In this document: positions 31,555-41,554 of the stretch, piece by piece
Position numbering within the stretch: the first letter of the stretch is position 1
Layout of the letters: each line of letters starts with the position of its first letter
NCBI GenBank assembly: GCA_029262195.1
Contig: JAJCZX010000021.1
Span: 1 to 64,000 of the forward strand
Length of the DNA stretch: 64,000 nt
Source: Gemmatimonadota bacterium
GTDB taxonomy: Bacteria; Gemmatimonadota; Gemmatimonadetes; Gemmatimonadales; GWC2-71-9
Direction of reading: 5' to 3'
Position numbers and translations under genes: made by a program
The notes under the pieces: generated by a model
Database searches by the model: none
The model's input: only the letters and a program-made list of their open reading frames with translations
What the model was told of the DNA's origin: nothing

Positions 31555-33480
31555 ATGACTGACGGACAAGATCAAATCATAGCTACCCGCCTCGCTGAGG
31601 CGGTTAAAGACTCCTTTACGCTCGAAGGCGAAATTGGCCGTGGCGGAATGGGTGTAGTCTTTTCTGCTCGCGACATTAGCCTCCAGAGGCGTGTCGCAAT
31701 CAAAGTCCTTCCCCCAGATTTAGCGTTTCGGGAGGATATCCGCCAGAGGTTCACCCAGGAAGCTCAGGTTGCGGCTCGTTTGCAGCATCCCCACATAGTA
31801 CCGATTCACGGTGTCGGATCCGAGTCAAACCTCGTGTGGTTTGTGATGGGGTACGTAGATGGAGAATCGCTCGGCCAGCGTCTGCGCCGCCGCAAGCAGC
31901 TGCCGGTCGAGGAAGCCAGGCGAATAATGAAAGAAACTGCCGACGCGCTTGGCATGGCCCATTCCCAGGGCGTTATTCACCGCGACATCAAGCCGGACAA
32001 CATTCTACTCGAAGGTACCAGGCGCCGCGTAATGGTAACCGATTTCGGAATCGCGAAAGCACTGACCGACTCAGGGTCCGGCCTTACCGGGACCGGGGTA
32101 GCGATCGGTACGCCCACCTACATGAGCCCCGAACAAGCGGCAGGCGAAGGTGAGATGGATGCGCGTAGTGATCTCTACTCGCTCGGTGTTGTCGCGTATG
32201 AAATGATCACCGGGTCACCACCATTCCAGGCTCCGACCGTCCCAGGCATTCTGGTTAAACAAATCACCGAAGCGCCACCCGACATTATCAAACGTCGTCC
32301 GGAGTGCCCCGAAGAACTGGCCGCTACGATTCACAGGGCGCTTGAAAAAGACCCCGGCGAACGTTGGGCGACCGCTGAAGCACTCAGGCGAGCTCTGGAA
32401 TCCAGGTCTTCGGGACCGTACAAACCCCGGCGTTCCTCTTCGGTACCCCGCCGCAGCAGTACGTCCCGCCTGCCCGCCAGAGACTCCGCGAACCGGAAGG
32501 GTCGCCTTAGCCAGGAGAGGCCATCGCGATCCAGAAGCCGTCGGGACGCAGCGCATCACTCAGCACGCAATGAGAGAGCCAAAGACTTAGTCCGCAGAAG
32601 TCGGAGTGCGCCGAAACCGGTTAAGCCCAAAGAGGAAGATGGCGAACCAAAACTGGTAAGAACGTTCCGAGGGCAATTTGCTTCATATGTATCGGTCAAC
32701 GGATGTTTGATGTTGATCAATGTCATGACTGGCCTGGCCGACCCCTGGTTCCTGATTCCAGCTGGCTTCTGGGGAATTGGGATCGCCTCATCGTACGGCA
32801 AACTCTGGTCCGCGGGTTACAGCTGGCGCGACGTCATCTATCGGCCACCGGCTGCAGACGCGATTGAGGGGGGTCCCACATCCGTTGCGACGCCTAAGAG
32901 AAGACTGAAGGTCCCCGAACCGTCGACAGGAGAGTTTGGGCAGTTAGCAGTTCAAATGCGTCAGATGCAGAAGGATCGTGACGCAATCATACAGATCCAT
33001 GGCAAGCTCGACGCATCAGAAAGGGGAATGCTCCCCGAGGTTCTCGATACGGTCGACAAGCTGTACAAACGGGCTGTAACGCTTGGAACAACCCTGCAAC
33101 AAATGGACGAAGGTGTCGACGTAAAGGCCCTCAAGGACATCGAGATGCGGATCGAATCAGCCCGCGCTGGAACCGACGCTGATGAACAGTCTGAAGCCAA
33201 CCGCCATCTGTCTTTGCTGGAGGGCCAACGCGAGTCGCTCCAAAAGTTGGTGAGTCGAAAAACCTCGGTTGAAGATCAATTCCAATCCTGCGTTCTAGCG
33301 GTCCAAACAGTGCGTTTCGACATGTTGCGCTTGCGGTCGGCGGGAGTAGACAACGTGTTAAGCGATCTAACCCGGGCAACCCAGCAGGCAGAGGCGTTGT
33401 CGATCGACATTAACGCTGCGATCGGCGCCGCAGGCGAGATCAGGGAAGCTATAGGTAAGAAGTCAGACGTGGGAAGTTAG
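31555..33480 (+). CDS. Hanks-type Ser/Thr protein kinase with 2TM module
   Basis: This 641-residue kinase has a complete domain: G-loop EIGRGGMG (26-33), Lys50 in VAIK, HRDIKPDN (142-149), DFG (163-165) and the activation/APE equivalent TPTYMSPEQAAGEGE. After a Pro/Arg/Ser-rich basic linker (about 285-370) come two hydrophobic segments (NGCLMLINVMTG, PWFLIPAGFWGIGIAS; a 2TM-like domain) and a long helical coiled-coil region to the C-terminus. Unlike PknB-type kinases there are no extracellular PASTA repeats. It is probably membrane-bound and senses or scaffolds through the coiled coil. Substrates are unknown. Confidence 0.9.
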   Translation: MTDGQDQIIATRLAEAVKDSFTLEGEIGRGGMGVVFSARDISLQRRVAIKVLPPDLAFREDIRQRFTQEAQVAARLQHPHIVPIHGVGSESNLVWFVMGYVDGESLGQRLRRRKQLPVEEARRIMKETADALGMAHSQGVIHRDIKPDNILLEGTRRRVMVTDFGIAKALTDSGSGLTGTGVAIGTPTYMSPEQAAGEGEMDARSDLYSLGVVAYEMITGSPPFQAPTVPGILVKQITEAPPDIIKRRPECPEELAATIHRALEKDPGERWATAEALRRALESRSSGPYKPRRSSSVPRRSSTSRLPARDSANRKGRLSQERPSRSRSRRDAAHHSARNERAKDLVRRSRSAPKPVKPKEEDGEPKLVRTFRGQFASYVSVNGCLMLINVMTGLADPWFLIPAGFWGIGIASSYGKLWSAGYSWRDVIYRPPAADAIEGGPTSVATPKRRLKVPEPSTGEFGQLAVQMRQMQKDRDAIIQIHGKLDASERGMLPEVLDTVDKLYKRAVTLGTTLQQMDEGVDVKALKDIEMRIESARAGTDADEQSEANRHLSLLEGQRESLQKLVSRKTSVEDQFQSCVLAVQTVRFDMLRLRSAGVDNVLSDLTRATQQAEALSIDINAAIGAAGEIREAIGKKSDVGS

Positions 33481-33534
33481 ACACAACCCACCATCGGTCT
33501 TTCTAGCTTCTAACTGTCAACTTGGTCTTCTCAC

Positions 33535-35673
33535 TTAGTATTTATATATTTCCCTGATAGCAGCTTCCACATCGCGGGTCTGCGGCAGAATCGCATCCTC
33601 CAATTCAGGCGAGTAAGCCACAAACGTATCGGTTGACGCAACTCTTTTTACCGGTGCGTCGAGCCAGGTAAAATGTTCGTCAGAAATTCGAGCGGCAATT
33701 TCCGCACCGTAGCCCCAGGACATTGAGTCTTCGTGAACAACAATCACTTTGTTCGTCTTTTTCACCGATATCGCTATCGCCTCCCAGTCCACCGGAGAAA
33801 GTGAACGCAGGTCGATAACCTCAACGTCGATTCCTTCTTCTTCCGCCAGCTTCTGGGCCGCCGTAAAGGACCGTTGCACTGTGGCGCCATAGGTAATCAC
33901 TGTAAGGTCTTTACCCTCACGTACCGTGCGAGCCTTGCCCAGAGGAACCATGAAGCCTGGTCCCGGATAGGCCGCTTTGTTGTAGGTCTGTCGGTAGAGG
34001 TGTTTGTGCTCAAGAACGATCACCGGGTCATCACATCTGATGGCCGTTCTGAGCAGGCCTGCGGCATCCATCGCGTTGGACGGACAAACAACCCTTAACC
34101 CGGGAATGCCCGTGAACAACGCGGCCCCGGTTTGAGAATGATAAATCGCCCCACCTTTCAGATAGCCGCCGTACGTGACGCGGATAACCACCGGGGCGCT
34201 AAAGTCGTTGTTGCTTCTCCAGCGAATTGTTGCGAGTTCGTTTCGGATCTGGTGATAGGCGGGCCAGATGTAATCAAAAAACTGGATCTCAACGACAGGC
34301 CTAATCCCCCGCGTTGCTAACCCAAGGGCCCTCCCCACTATATTCGCTTCTGCCAGGGGAGTGTTGTAAACCCTCTCCCCACCAAATCGTTTCTGCAGGC
34401 CCCAGGTCACCTTGAAGACACCGCCTTTACCCTTAACATCTTCGACGTGCTCCTCGTTGGAACAGTCAGCCACATCTTCACCGAAGATCACGACTTTCGG
34501 ATCGCGCTCCATTTCGTCGGCCATGCACCTGTTGAGGAGGTCCACCATAGTGGTGGGGTTGCCGTCAAACTGGGGGTCATCTTCGGTATCGAACTGCTCC
34601 GCGGTTGGATCCACATCGGGCGAGTAAACGTAGTTGTATATCGTATCGAGAGCGGGCTGAGGCGAGGTCAGCGCCAGGTCCGTAGCCAGTTGAATTTCGT
34701 CAACAACTTCCTCTTTGATAGATTCGATTTCTTCGGGAGTCGCCACGCCTTCGTTCAACAATCGAGCCGGAAACGTTGTCAGCGGGTCGCGAGTCATTTC
34801 TTCGTCGCGTTCTGCCGCGGACTTGTAATGCACCTCATCGTCCGAAAGTGAGTGGGAGTAAGGCCGGATGACATGAGCGTGCACGAGCGCGGGTCCTTTG
34901 CGAGATCTGCAATAGTTTGCCGCTCTGGTGAAGGCATCGTACGAAGCCAGAGGATCACATCCGTCAACCTCTTCAACATGTAACCCCGGAAACCCCTGCA
35001 CTAGCTTCGAAATCGAACCGCCAGGTGTTTGCACTTTGACCGGCGTCGAAATGGCCCAGCCATTGTCCTCAATCAGAAAAACAACCGGAAGTCGCAGCGT
35101 GCAAGCAGAGTTCAACGCTTCCCAAAATTCTCCTTCGCTGGTGGTGCCATCACCCGAAGAAACGAAAGCAACCTCGTCATGCTTGATATGCCTGTCGGCG
35201 TCTGTGATCGCCTCGATACGATGGTATTTGGACCACGCCTCCGCGCAACCGACCGCGTTCAAGAATTGAGTGCCCGTGGGACTGGAGGACGAGACGATAT
35301 TCAGGGCTTTGTGACCCCAGTGCGATGGCATCTGGCGGCCTCCGGAATTGGGGTCGTCGGCGGCCGCAACAGCCGATAACAACATTTCGGTGGCAGTCAT
35401 ACCGAGAGCCAGGCACAGGGCCCGATCACGATAGTAGGGGTAGAACCAGTCGTAGGTGGGCTTTAGGACTTTTCCGGCGGCGACCAGTACTGCTTCGTGT
35501 CCAGCACCTGAAATCTGGAAGAAGATCTTGTTCTGGCGTTTCAGTTGGATCTCTCGATCGTCCAACCCCCGAGAAAGCAACATCGTCCGGTAGATGTCCA
35601 GTAAATCTTGTTTGGCCAGCTTGGATGAAGCGGGACGGGTCGTTTTGGTCTTAGGTTTGATGTCTGTAGGCAT
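33535..35673 (-). CDS. Branched-chain 2-oxoacid dehydrogenase E1, alpha-beta fusion
   Basis: This 712-residue fused E1 performs thiamine-diphosphate-dependent decarboxylation of branched-chain 2-oxo acids or similar and transfers the acyl group to E2. The N-terminal alpha half has the ThDP/Mg motif [20 protein letters not shown] and FLIEDN. From about residue 370 the beta half starts ([20 protein letters not shown]) with [12 protein letters not shown] and the transketolase-like C-terminal domain. No E2 or E3 gene is in the window, so the rest of the complex lies elsewhere. The substrate is assigned by overall similarity only. Confidence 0.85.
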   Translation of the reverse strand: MPTDIKPKTKTTRPASSKLAKQDLLDIYRTMLLSRGLDDREIQLKRQNKIFFQISGAGHEAVLVAAGKVLKPTYDWFYPYYRDRALCLALGMTATEMLLSAVAAADDPNSGGRQMPSHWGHKALNIVSSSSPTGTQFLNAVGCAEAWSKYHRIEAITDADRHIKHDEVAFVSSGDGTTSEGEFWEALNSACTLRLPVVFLIEDNGWAISTPVKVQTPGGSISKLVQGFPGLHVEEVDGCDPLASYDAFTRAANYCRSRKGPALVHAHVIRPYSHSLSDDEVHYKSAAERDEEMTRDPLTTFPARLLNEGVATPEEIESIKEEVVDEIQLATDLALTSPQPALDTIYNYVYSPDVDPTAEQFDTEDDPQFDGNPTTMVDLLNRCMADEMERDPKVVIFGEDVADCSNEEHVEDVKGKGGVFKVTWGLQKRFGGERVYNTPLAEANIVGRALGLATRGIRPVVEIQFFDYIWPAYHQIRNELATIRWRSNNDFSAPVVIRVTYGGYLKGGAIYHSQTGAALFTGIPGLRVVCPSNAMDAAGLLRTAIRCDDPVIVLEHKHLYRQTYNKAAYPGPGFMVPLGKARTVREGKDLTVITYGATVQRSFTAAQKLAEEEGIDVEVIDLRSLSPVDWEAIAISVKKTNKVIVVHEDSMSWGYGAEIAARISDEHFTWLDAPVKRVASTDTFVAYSPELEDAILPQTRDVEAAIREIYKY

Positions 35674-35733
35674 CCGGTAAAATTATCCCAAAAGAAGAAA
35701 GACGGGAGGGGCACTGCGACCCTGCCATACACT

Positions 35734-35991
35734 TTAACGTGGTCTTACAATTTTCCTCAACATGTTTATTTTCTCGAGCGCAGCTTCGCCGGAAGGTCGG
35801 GGCTCTTCCGCGGGGATTTCCAAGGCCTCTCTGATATCCAACAGGACCTCCAGCAACAACTGCTCCCGTTGATACGACGAATCAAGATCGGCCATCCGAG
35901 CAGCGTCATCCGTTTCTTTGGCACGCTCGTAGGCTTCCCGAAAAATGGTGTCCAGGTTGTTCATGACCCTGTCGCGTGGTCTGCCCGCCAT
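35734..35991 (-). CDS. Small acidic helical protein of unknown function
   Basis: This 85-residue protein (MAGRPRDRVMNNLDTIFREA...LLLEVLLDIREALEIPAEEP) has two or three helices with coiled-coil character and no membrane segment. I do not recognise the family. It lies 6 nt before the DUF1015 gene's end, as part of a minus-strand run of genes (rsgA, DUF1015, this one, E1), probably co-transcribed. Confidence 0.6.
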   Translation of the reverse strand: MAGRPRDRVMNNLDTIFREAYERAKETDDAARMADLDSSYQREQLLLEVLLDIREALEIPAEEPRPSGEAALEKINMLRKIVRPR

Positions 35992-35997
35992 TATTCT

Positions 35998-37239
35998 CTA
36001 CCTCTCTCCCTGTTCAGCCAGGTTTAAGAACACCATTCCGCTGGGTACCTTAGGGATGAAATAGGTCGCCTTCTGGGGCATTACCGCCCCTGCATCCGCA
36101 ACTCTCACCACTTCTTCTACACCAGTAGCCCGCACAATCACGGCCAGGGAACTGCCGGCAGCCAGTTTTTGCTCAACCTCGTCAGCGCTGGCCGAGTAAC
36201 TAATTGTCGCGTCGGAGAGTTCCTTTAAGGGATCAACAACCAACGCGTCGACTCGAGCTATATCCAGGCTCGCTACCGCACTATCTCTCGATTCGGTGAA
36301 GTCTGAGATGTCGGCATCCGGCTTCATTTCACAGAGAACCTTTTCACCCCCTGACAGCGAAACTACGCAGGCGGTAGAATTCGACGACGCAATTGCGGTT
36401 GTTGGTGTCTCGCCTGCAGCAAGAGCGCGCATATTGAAGCGCCCGTTCAAAAGCATTTCGACGTCATTCCGAGAAACACTCGACCCATCCAGAACTCGGT
36501 GCGTCGGAAGCACAATCAAACCAGGGTCCCCAAGAGGAACTATCAAAGCAAGCGTTCTCGTCGCCGACGGTTCTTCATCACGGTACGCCCAGCCCGTCTC
36601 GAAACGATGATGACCGTCAGCTATGTAGATGTGGGTGGTCCCGGCACTGGACGCTATTTGAGCCCCGAGGTCGCCGTCGACAATCCACAGCTCAACGCCT
36701 ACTCCTTCCAACTCAGTGCGTACATCGGGGTCGGCTGACGTTGCGGACGCCAGAAGATCTTTGAGGCTACCGTCGCGGTCGGGTGCCAGGAAGAATAGAG
36801 ACTCGCACATCGTTCGAGTACTCCGGAGTAGCGCCAGCCGATCTTCCTTCACATGTGAATGTGTTTTTTCGTGTGGCCGCACACGTCCGGTTTCATATGG
36901 TTCAACCGAGACGCCGGCAATAACACCCGTTCTGGCGTGAGTCACTCCGTGGACTTGATATGTTTGTCGCAGCACGTAAACCGACTCGCCCGGATCCCGC
37001 ACAATCACTCCGCTGGCTCGCCAATCGTCCAGGATCGACGCAGCGGTGGCGTAGGGATCAGAACCTCCGGGAAGGGTCACGCAAACAACGTTTTTCCTGT
37101 TCGTCGACGCCAGGCGCTCTCTTTTTTCCGGTGATATCACGTCGTATGGAGGGGAGATGAGATCGCTCATTTGATCCGGAGAGGAATAGCGTTCCCCAAA
37201 AAACGGTGCTACGAGTGGTTGCATTTGTTCTATTCCCAT
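35998..37239 (-). CDS. DUF1015-family protein
   Basis: This 413-residue protein has the family hallmarks: SPPYDVISPEKRERLASTNR at the N-terminus, RPHEKTHSHVKEDRLALLRS, IYIADGHHRFETGWAYRDEE (the D-G-H-H-R motif) and LPTHRVLDG. DUF1015 proteins occur in many bacteria and archaea; an SerK-like free-serine kinase fold has been linked to relatives, but the activity here is unproven. The ATG at 37239 overlaps the rsgA stop; ATG 37224 (MQPLVAPFF), with GGAATAG upstream, is an alternative. Confidence 0.88.
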   Translation of the reverse strand: MGIEQMQPLVAPFFGERYSSPDQMSDLISPPYDVISPEKRERLASTNRKNVVCVTLPGGSDPYATAASILDDWRASGVIVRDPGESVYVLRQTYQVHGVTHARTGVIAGVSVEPYETGRVRPHEKTHSHVKEDRLALLRSTRTMCESLFFLAPDRDGSLKDLLASATSADPDVRTELEGVGVELWIVDGDLGAQIASSAGTTHIYIADGHHRFETGWAYRDEEPSATRTLALIVPLGDPGLIVLPTHRVLDGSSVSRNDVEMLLNGRFNMRALAAGETPTTAIASSNSTACVVSLSGGEKVLCEMKPDADISDFTESRDSAVASLDIARVDALVVDPLKELSDATISYSASADEVEQKLAAGSSLAVIVRATGVEEVVRVADAGAVMPQKATYFIPKVPSGMVFLNLAEQGER

Positions 37240-38138
37240 GTTTTTCCAGCGATGATCGCTTCGTTCAAAAAACGCTGATACGACTCAAGCCGCATTTTCG
37301 ATATCCGACCGGCTTCCACGGCCTCGTGAACAGCGCAGTCAGGTTCCTTCCCATGTCTACAATCGTCGAACCGACATGATTGAGAAGCCTGCTCAATTTC
37401 GGGGAAAGCTCCGTTGACCGAATTTGGTTCGATTCCCCAGAGCCCGATATCCCGCAAGCCAGGTGTGTCGACTACGAACCCGCCGGCATGTAGAGGAAAC
37501 ATTTCCGGCGAAACCGTAGTGTGACGTCCAGCACCCGACTTCTTGCTGACCTCTCCGGTGCGCAAACTAAGTCCCGGTTGTACCGCGTTTAGCAGGGTGG
37601 ACTTTCCCACACCGGTAGGCCCGGTAAAGAGCGAAATTTTTCCCTTCAAGGATAAAGATAGCTCCTCTATACCACGACCATCGCTAGCGCATGTCATGAT
37701 CGTTTTGTATCCGGTTTCGCGGTAAACATTGATCAGATCCTCTGAATCGGCGGCCAGGTCAATTTTGTTAATAACAACGGTCACCGGTAGGCGGCTTGCT
37801 TCCGCCACAACTACAAATCGGTCCATCATGTGTTGATCCCACGTGGGTGACGCTGCTGCACCAACGGCCATGACCTGATCCAGGTTAGCGGCCACCTCCC
37901 GTACACCCCGCGATTTTCCCGGACTGCGTCGCTGCAACAGTGACGTGCGATCCACAATCGCTTCGATGGTGTTGTTGCCGTCCTCATCTTCGTCGAAAAA
38001 GACTCGGTCACCAACGAGGACTTTGGTAGCAGACCTGTGTTTTAGCCGCCCCCTCAAAGAAGCATCAACAAGTTTGCCCTCCACCCACAGACGATAAAGT
38101 CCGCCGGATCTGGAGAGAACTACCCCTTCAGTAGACAA
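37230..38138 (-). CDS. rsgA: Ribosome small-subunit GTPase RsgA
   Basis: This 302-residue circularly permuted GTPase acts in 30S subunit maturation. It has an N-terminal OB-fold (GGLYRLWVEGKLVDASLRGR), G4 NKIDL, G1 GPTGVGKSTLLNAV, G3 DTPGLRDIGLW, and the C-terminal zinc-binding module CRFDDCRHGKEPDCAVHEAV (Cys-His-Cys). TTG start at 38138, immediately after the upstream stop (TAATTG), with GGAG just ahead. It overlaps DUF1015 by 10 nt, so the two are linked in one transcript. Confidence 0.94.
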   Translation of the reverse strand: MSTEGVVLSRSGGLYRLWVEGKLVDASLRGRLKHRSATKVLVGDRVFFDEDEDGNNTIEAIVDRTSLLQRRSPGKSRGVREVAANLDQVMAVGAAASPTWDQHMMDRFVVVAEASRLPVTVVINKIDLAADSEDLINVYRETGYKTIMTCASDGRGIEELSLSLKGKISLFTGPTGVGKSTLLNAVQPGLSLRTGEVSKKSGAGRHTTVSPEMFPLHAGGFVVDTPGLRDIGLWGIEPNSVNGAFPEIEQASQSCRFDDCRHGKEPDCAVHEAVEAGRISKMRLESYQRFLNEAIIAGKTWE

Positions 38139-38459
38139 TTACCACTCCGCTCGCTCCGACGCACAGTCAATCGCAATGTCCAAATGCTCCTTTACGTCGT
38201 GAAGACTGAGATCGCACAAAAGGGCCTCGACTTCAACAGCGGAGGCCGCAAAGAACAAATAATCGGTCTCGACATGACCGACCGGGGCATCCCCCTGGTC
38301 GGACCACCGCAGGTACATCAAGGCCGCACCGTACCCCTCAGGGCCAGGGTCGTCGGACAACAGAATCGAAACGGAGTAGGCTTTGCCATCTTTGCCTTCA
38401 AAAGCGGGCGGACGCTCGTGAAGATCAAAATATCCGCCAAGCGTTTTCTCGTCCCTCAC
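38139..38459 (-). CDS. Small protein of unknown function downstream of PRODH
   Basis: The likely start is GTG 38459 (MRDEKTLGGYFDLHERPPAF), which overlaps the proline dehydrogenase stop by 4 nt (GTGA). This gives about 106 residues. The longer track ORF has an improbable N-terminus, read out of frame over PRODH. The sequence (GKDGKAYSVSILLSDDPGPE, AALMYLRWSDQGDAPVGHVE) is soluble with alternating strands. No named family. The overlap places it in an operon with PRODH and rsgA. Confidence 0.65.
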   Translation of the reverse strand: MRDEKTLGGYFDLHERPPAFEGKDGKAYSVSILLSDDPGPEGYGAALMYLRWSDQGDAPVGHVETDYLFFAASAVEVEALLCDLSLHDVKEHLDIAIDCASERAEW

Positions 38460-39385
38460 CGTCCCCGCACCGACTCCTTGATCACGTTGCCGACGATGAA
38501 GGCGATGTTGGCCGGGCGTTCGGCAAGACGCCGCATGAGGTACGGGTACCATTGCGTTCCATAGGGCACGTAGACGCGGACGTTGTAACCTTCTGATCTC
38601 AGCTGCGTTTGGAGGTCCCGCCTGACTCCGTAAAGCATCTGAAACTCGAACCGGTCAGGCGAAATGTTTTTCGCTTTCGCGAAACGCTTCGCGTGTTCGA
38701 TCATGACTTCGTCATGCGTGGCCATTGCCGGGTAGTTGCCCCTTTCGAGGAGAACATCCGTCAGATTACAGTACGCGTCGTCAACGTCTTGTTTCTTTGG
38801 GTAGGCAACCGACTCGGGTTCGGCGTAGGCACCTTTGACCAGTCGAACCCGGGAACGTGTTTTCACAAGCTTTTCTATATCCGCAGGCGAACGATAAAGG
38901 CAGGTCTGAATTACAGCGCCAACAAGATCGCCATAGTCTGCAGCTAGCTCTTCGAAGATCTCAAGAGTGCGATCCGTATAGGTCGCATTCTCCATATCGA
39001 GCCGAACGAACGTATCGTATTTTTTTGCAACCTCCATCAACTTCCTGAGGTTGGCTCTGCAAAATTCCTCGTCGACATCCAGTCCCATCTGCGTTGGCTT
39101 GATGGACACATTGGCGTCCAATCCTTCGGCGTGGATCCGGTCAAGGATCTCCACCACTTCCTCACGGGACTGTTCGGCCTCTTCCCTGGTCGACACGCTC
39201 TCCCCGAGCAGGTCAAGGGTTGCCGTTAAGCCTGCGGCGTTGGATTTCTTAACAGCTTCAATGGCGGTTTCAAGCGTCTCACCGGCCACAAAACGGGATG
39301 CGAATTTTCCAGCGAGACTGTTGTTTTTTATGAAATTGAAAATCCCTGGTTGTTCGCTCAACCAGAGGAGGCTGCTTCGCAACAA
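38456..39385 (-). CDS. Proline dehydrogenase
   Basis: This 309-residue monofunctional PRODH uses FAD to oxidise proline to pyrroline-5-carboxylate. Family motifs: VSIKPTQMGLDVDEEFCRAN, TFVRLDMENATYTDRTLEIF, VIQTCLYRSPADIEKL, RVRLVKGAYAEPESVAYPKK, MATHDEVMIEHAKRF, FEFQMLYGVRRDLQTQLRSE and RVYVPYGTQWYPYLMRRLAE. It is much shorter than PutA; the P5C dehydrogenase is not in the window. Directly downstream of the fadA/fadJ genes, it fits an operon for energy from fatty and amino acids. Confidence 0.93.
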   Translation of the reverse strand: MLRSSLLWLSEQPGIFNFIKNNSLAGKFASRFVAGETLETAIEAVKKSNAAGLTATLDLLGESVSTREEAEQSREEVVEILDRIHAEGLDANVSIKPTQMGLDVDEEFCRANLRKLMEVAKKYDTFVRLDMENATYTDRTLEIFEELAADYGDLVGAVIQTCLYRSPADIEKLVKTRSRVRLVKGAYAEPESVAYPKKQDVDDAYCNLTDVLLERGNYPAMATHDEVMIEHAKRFAKAKNISPDRFEFQMLYGVRRDLQTQLRSEGYNVRVYVPYGTQWYPYLMRRLAERPANIAFIVGNVIKESVRGR

Positions 39386-39421
39386 AAGATTCTCCTGAAT
39401 GACATTTGAAGGACCCTTCGG

Positions 39422-41554
39422 TCAGTCCTTTTTGTTCTCGTAAAACCCACTGTCGGATTCTACTTGCTCTTTGATGCATAGCGCTGCCTTGAAACGTTCA
39501 CCGTGGTTGGCTTCAAGGGCCGTCAGCACCTCGATCACCCTGGAAGCGCCCAAAGTGTCCATATAACGTAATGGGCCACCAAGAAAAGGCGGATACCCGA
39601 TCCCAAAGATGGCTCCGATGTCGCCATCTCGGGCCGACCTAACCACACTTTCCTGGTGTGCCAGAGCGGCTTCGTTCAACATCGAGAAGACCAGGCGTTC
39701 CCGCACCTCCTCCGCGCTGGGACCTGTTGAAGGGCGACTGCCAAATATCTCATAAACCGACTCGTCAACGCCCTTTTTCTTCCCCTTTTCGTATAAGAAG
39801 AAGCCCTTGCCGTTCTTTCGCCCCAATCGCCCGGCGTCAACAAGCTTCTGGATACCCGCCACAGGTTTCATTCTGTCACCGAAGGCTCCATGCATCACTC
39901 CCGAGGCCTTAACTCCCACGTCGAGTCCAACTTCCTCAAGCAATGTGATCGGTCCAACTGGAAAACCAAACTCCACCATGGATTGGTCAAGATCTTCTAT
40001 CAACGCCCCCTCTTCAAGCAACTTCCCGGCCTCATTCATATATGGAGAAAGAATCCTGTTAACCCAAAATCCCGGTCGATCCTTTACCACGATGACGGTT
40101 TTTCCCAGCCGACGACCGTATGCTACCGAGGTCGCCGTCACCTGAGCAGACGTTTGCTGGGTAACGATCACTTCAAGGAGAGGCATCTTCTCAACCGGGG
40201 AAAAGAAATGCATCCCGATAACCCGCTCAGGGTTGGCAACCGCACTGGCAATCTCAGCGATCTGAATGGTGCTGGTGTTTGAGGCCAGAATGCAGTCGGC
40301 CTTGGTCTTCTCTTCCAGCGTTTTGAATACTTCCTGTTTCACCTTCAGGTCTTCAAACACCGCTTCGATTACCAGATCTACTCGCTTGAACCCCGACCAA
40401 TCTGTCGTGCCGGAAACCAGATCAGATAAGTCACGGTGCTCGTGTTTGGACAATCTACGTCGTTTGAGACGCTTCCTGAATTCGGCGCGCGCATGCCCCA
40501 ATCCGGTTCCGATTCTGTCCCAACTCGATTCCTGGAACCGCACATCTGATCCGGCCTTGAGAGCGGCCACTGTTCCGATTCCGGCGCCCATAAACCCGGC
40601 ACCAACCACGCCGAGCGCGTTTACCTTCCCGGGAACCACGTCGCCTTCGACACCAAGATCTTTTTTCAGTGCAGTAGTAGCAAAGAATATCTGCACGAGG
40701 TGCCTCGAAACATCACCCATAGCGAGGATGGCAAAATGATCGGCCTCGCGTGCCAACCCCGCCTTCAACCCATCAGAAAGTCCCGTAGAGACGGCATCAA
40801 TCGCAGCCAGAGGAGCAGGGTAATTACCTCGAGTTTTCTTGAGCACCTGCTTACGGGCCAGGGCGAACACAAGGCGTCGACCCGGAGATGTCCCTTCCAA
40901 AACAAAGCCGACCAGGCCAGCGGACTTTCTCTTTGGTTTCCAGCCGCCGGCAAGTTTTTTGGCTGCCTTGATGGCCACCGTTTCCAGTTCGGCCGGGTGA
41001 ACGAGGTCGTCAACGAGTCCGAGCCTCCTGGCTTTTTTTGCGTCAACCGATTTGCCTGCGAGGATGATATCCAGCGCGGCCCGGACCCCGATCAATCGGG
41101 GCAGTCGCTGACACCCGCCAGCGGCAGGAATAATTCCGATTTGGATTTCAGGAAGGCCCAGAGATGTCTTCGGGTTATTGGTGGCGATGCGATAAGAACA
41201 CGCCAATGCCGACTCCAGCCCACCACCCAGGCAGGCTCCGTTAATCGCGGCGACAACAGGTTTCCCAATGTTCTCAAACTGGTTAATCAACTGTTGGCCG
41301 GTCTGAACAAGGCGGCGTGCGGATTCCAGAGTCCTGAGGGCGACGAACTCCTCTATATCTGCGCCGGCAATGAAATTGTCTTTCTTGCCGGAAATGAACA
41401 CGGCCGCCTTGAGCGAGTTGTCGGACCGCAACGTCCGGAAAACTTCCTCAATTTCATCACGAACGCCGCTGGTGATTTTGTTAACCGGCTCGCCCGGAAG
41501 GTCCAGGGTAACGACAAGCACCTCGTCGACCGAGCGGATTTGGATGGCTGCCAT
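39422..41554 (-). CDS. fadJ: FadJ-type enoyl-CoA hydratase/3-hydroxyacyl-CoA dehydrogenase
   Basis: About 710 residues from ATG 41554 (MAAIQIRSVDEVLVVTLDLP), which overlaps the fadA stop (TGATG); the track start adds an out-of-frame extension. The N-terminal crotonase domain has GADIEEFVAL and NGACLGGGLESALACSYRIA; the Glu pair for hydration is in LGLPEIQIGIIPAAGG. The central NAD-binding motif is GAGFMGAGIGTVAA, followed by ILASNTSTI, MHFFSPVEKMPLLEVI and DRPGFWVNRIL. It is a multifunctional beta-oxidation alpha subunit, paired with the thiolase upstream. Confidence 0.93.
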   Translation of the reverse strand: MAAIQIRSVDEVLVVTLDLPGEPVNKITSGVRDEIEEVFRTLRSDNSLKAAVFISGKKDNFIAGADIEEFVALRTLESARRLVQTGQQLINQFENIGKPVVAAINGACLGGGLESALACSYRIATNNPKTSLGLPEIQIGIIPAAGGCQRLPRLIGVRAALDIILAGKSVDAKKARRLGLVDDLVHPAELETVAIKAAKKLAGGWKPKRKSAGLVGFVLEGTSPGRRLVFALARKQVLKKTRGNYPAPLAAIDAVSTGLSDGLKAGLAREADHFAILAMGDVSRHLVQIFFATTALKKDLGVEGDVVPGKVNALGVVGAGFMGAGIGTVAALKAGSDVRFQESSWDRIGTGLGHARAEFRKRLKRRRLSKHEHRDLSDLVSGTTDWSGFKRVDLVIEAVFEDLKVKQEVFKTLEEKTKADCILASNTSTIQIAEIASAVANPERVIGMHFFSPVEKMPLLEVIVTQQTSAQVTATSVAYGRRLGKTVIVVKDRPGFWVNRILSPYMNEAGKLLEEGALIEDLDQSMVEFGFPVGPITLLEEVGLDVGVKASGVMHGAFGDRMKPVAGIQKLVDAGRLGRKNGKGFFLYEKGKKKGVDESVYEIFGSRPSTGPSAEEVRERLVFSMLNEAALAHQESVVRSARDGDIGAIFGIGYPPFLGGPLRYMDTLGASRVIEVLTALEANHGERFKAALCIKEQVESDSGFYENKKD

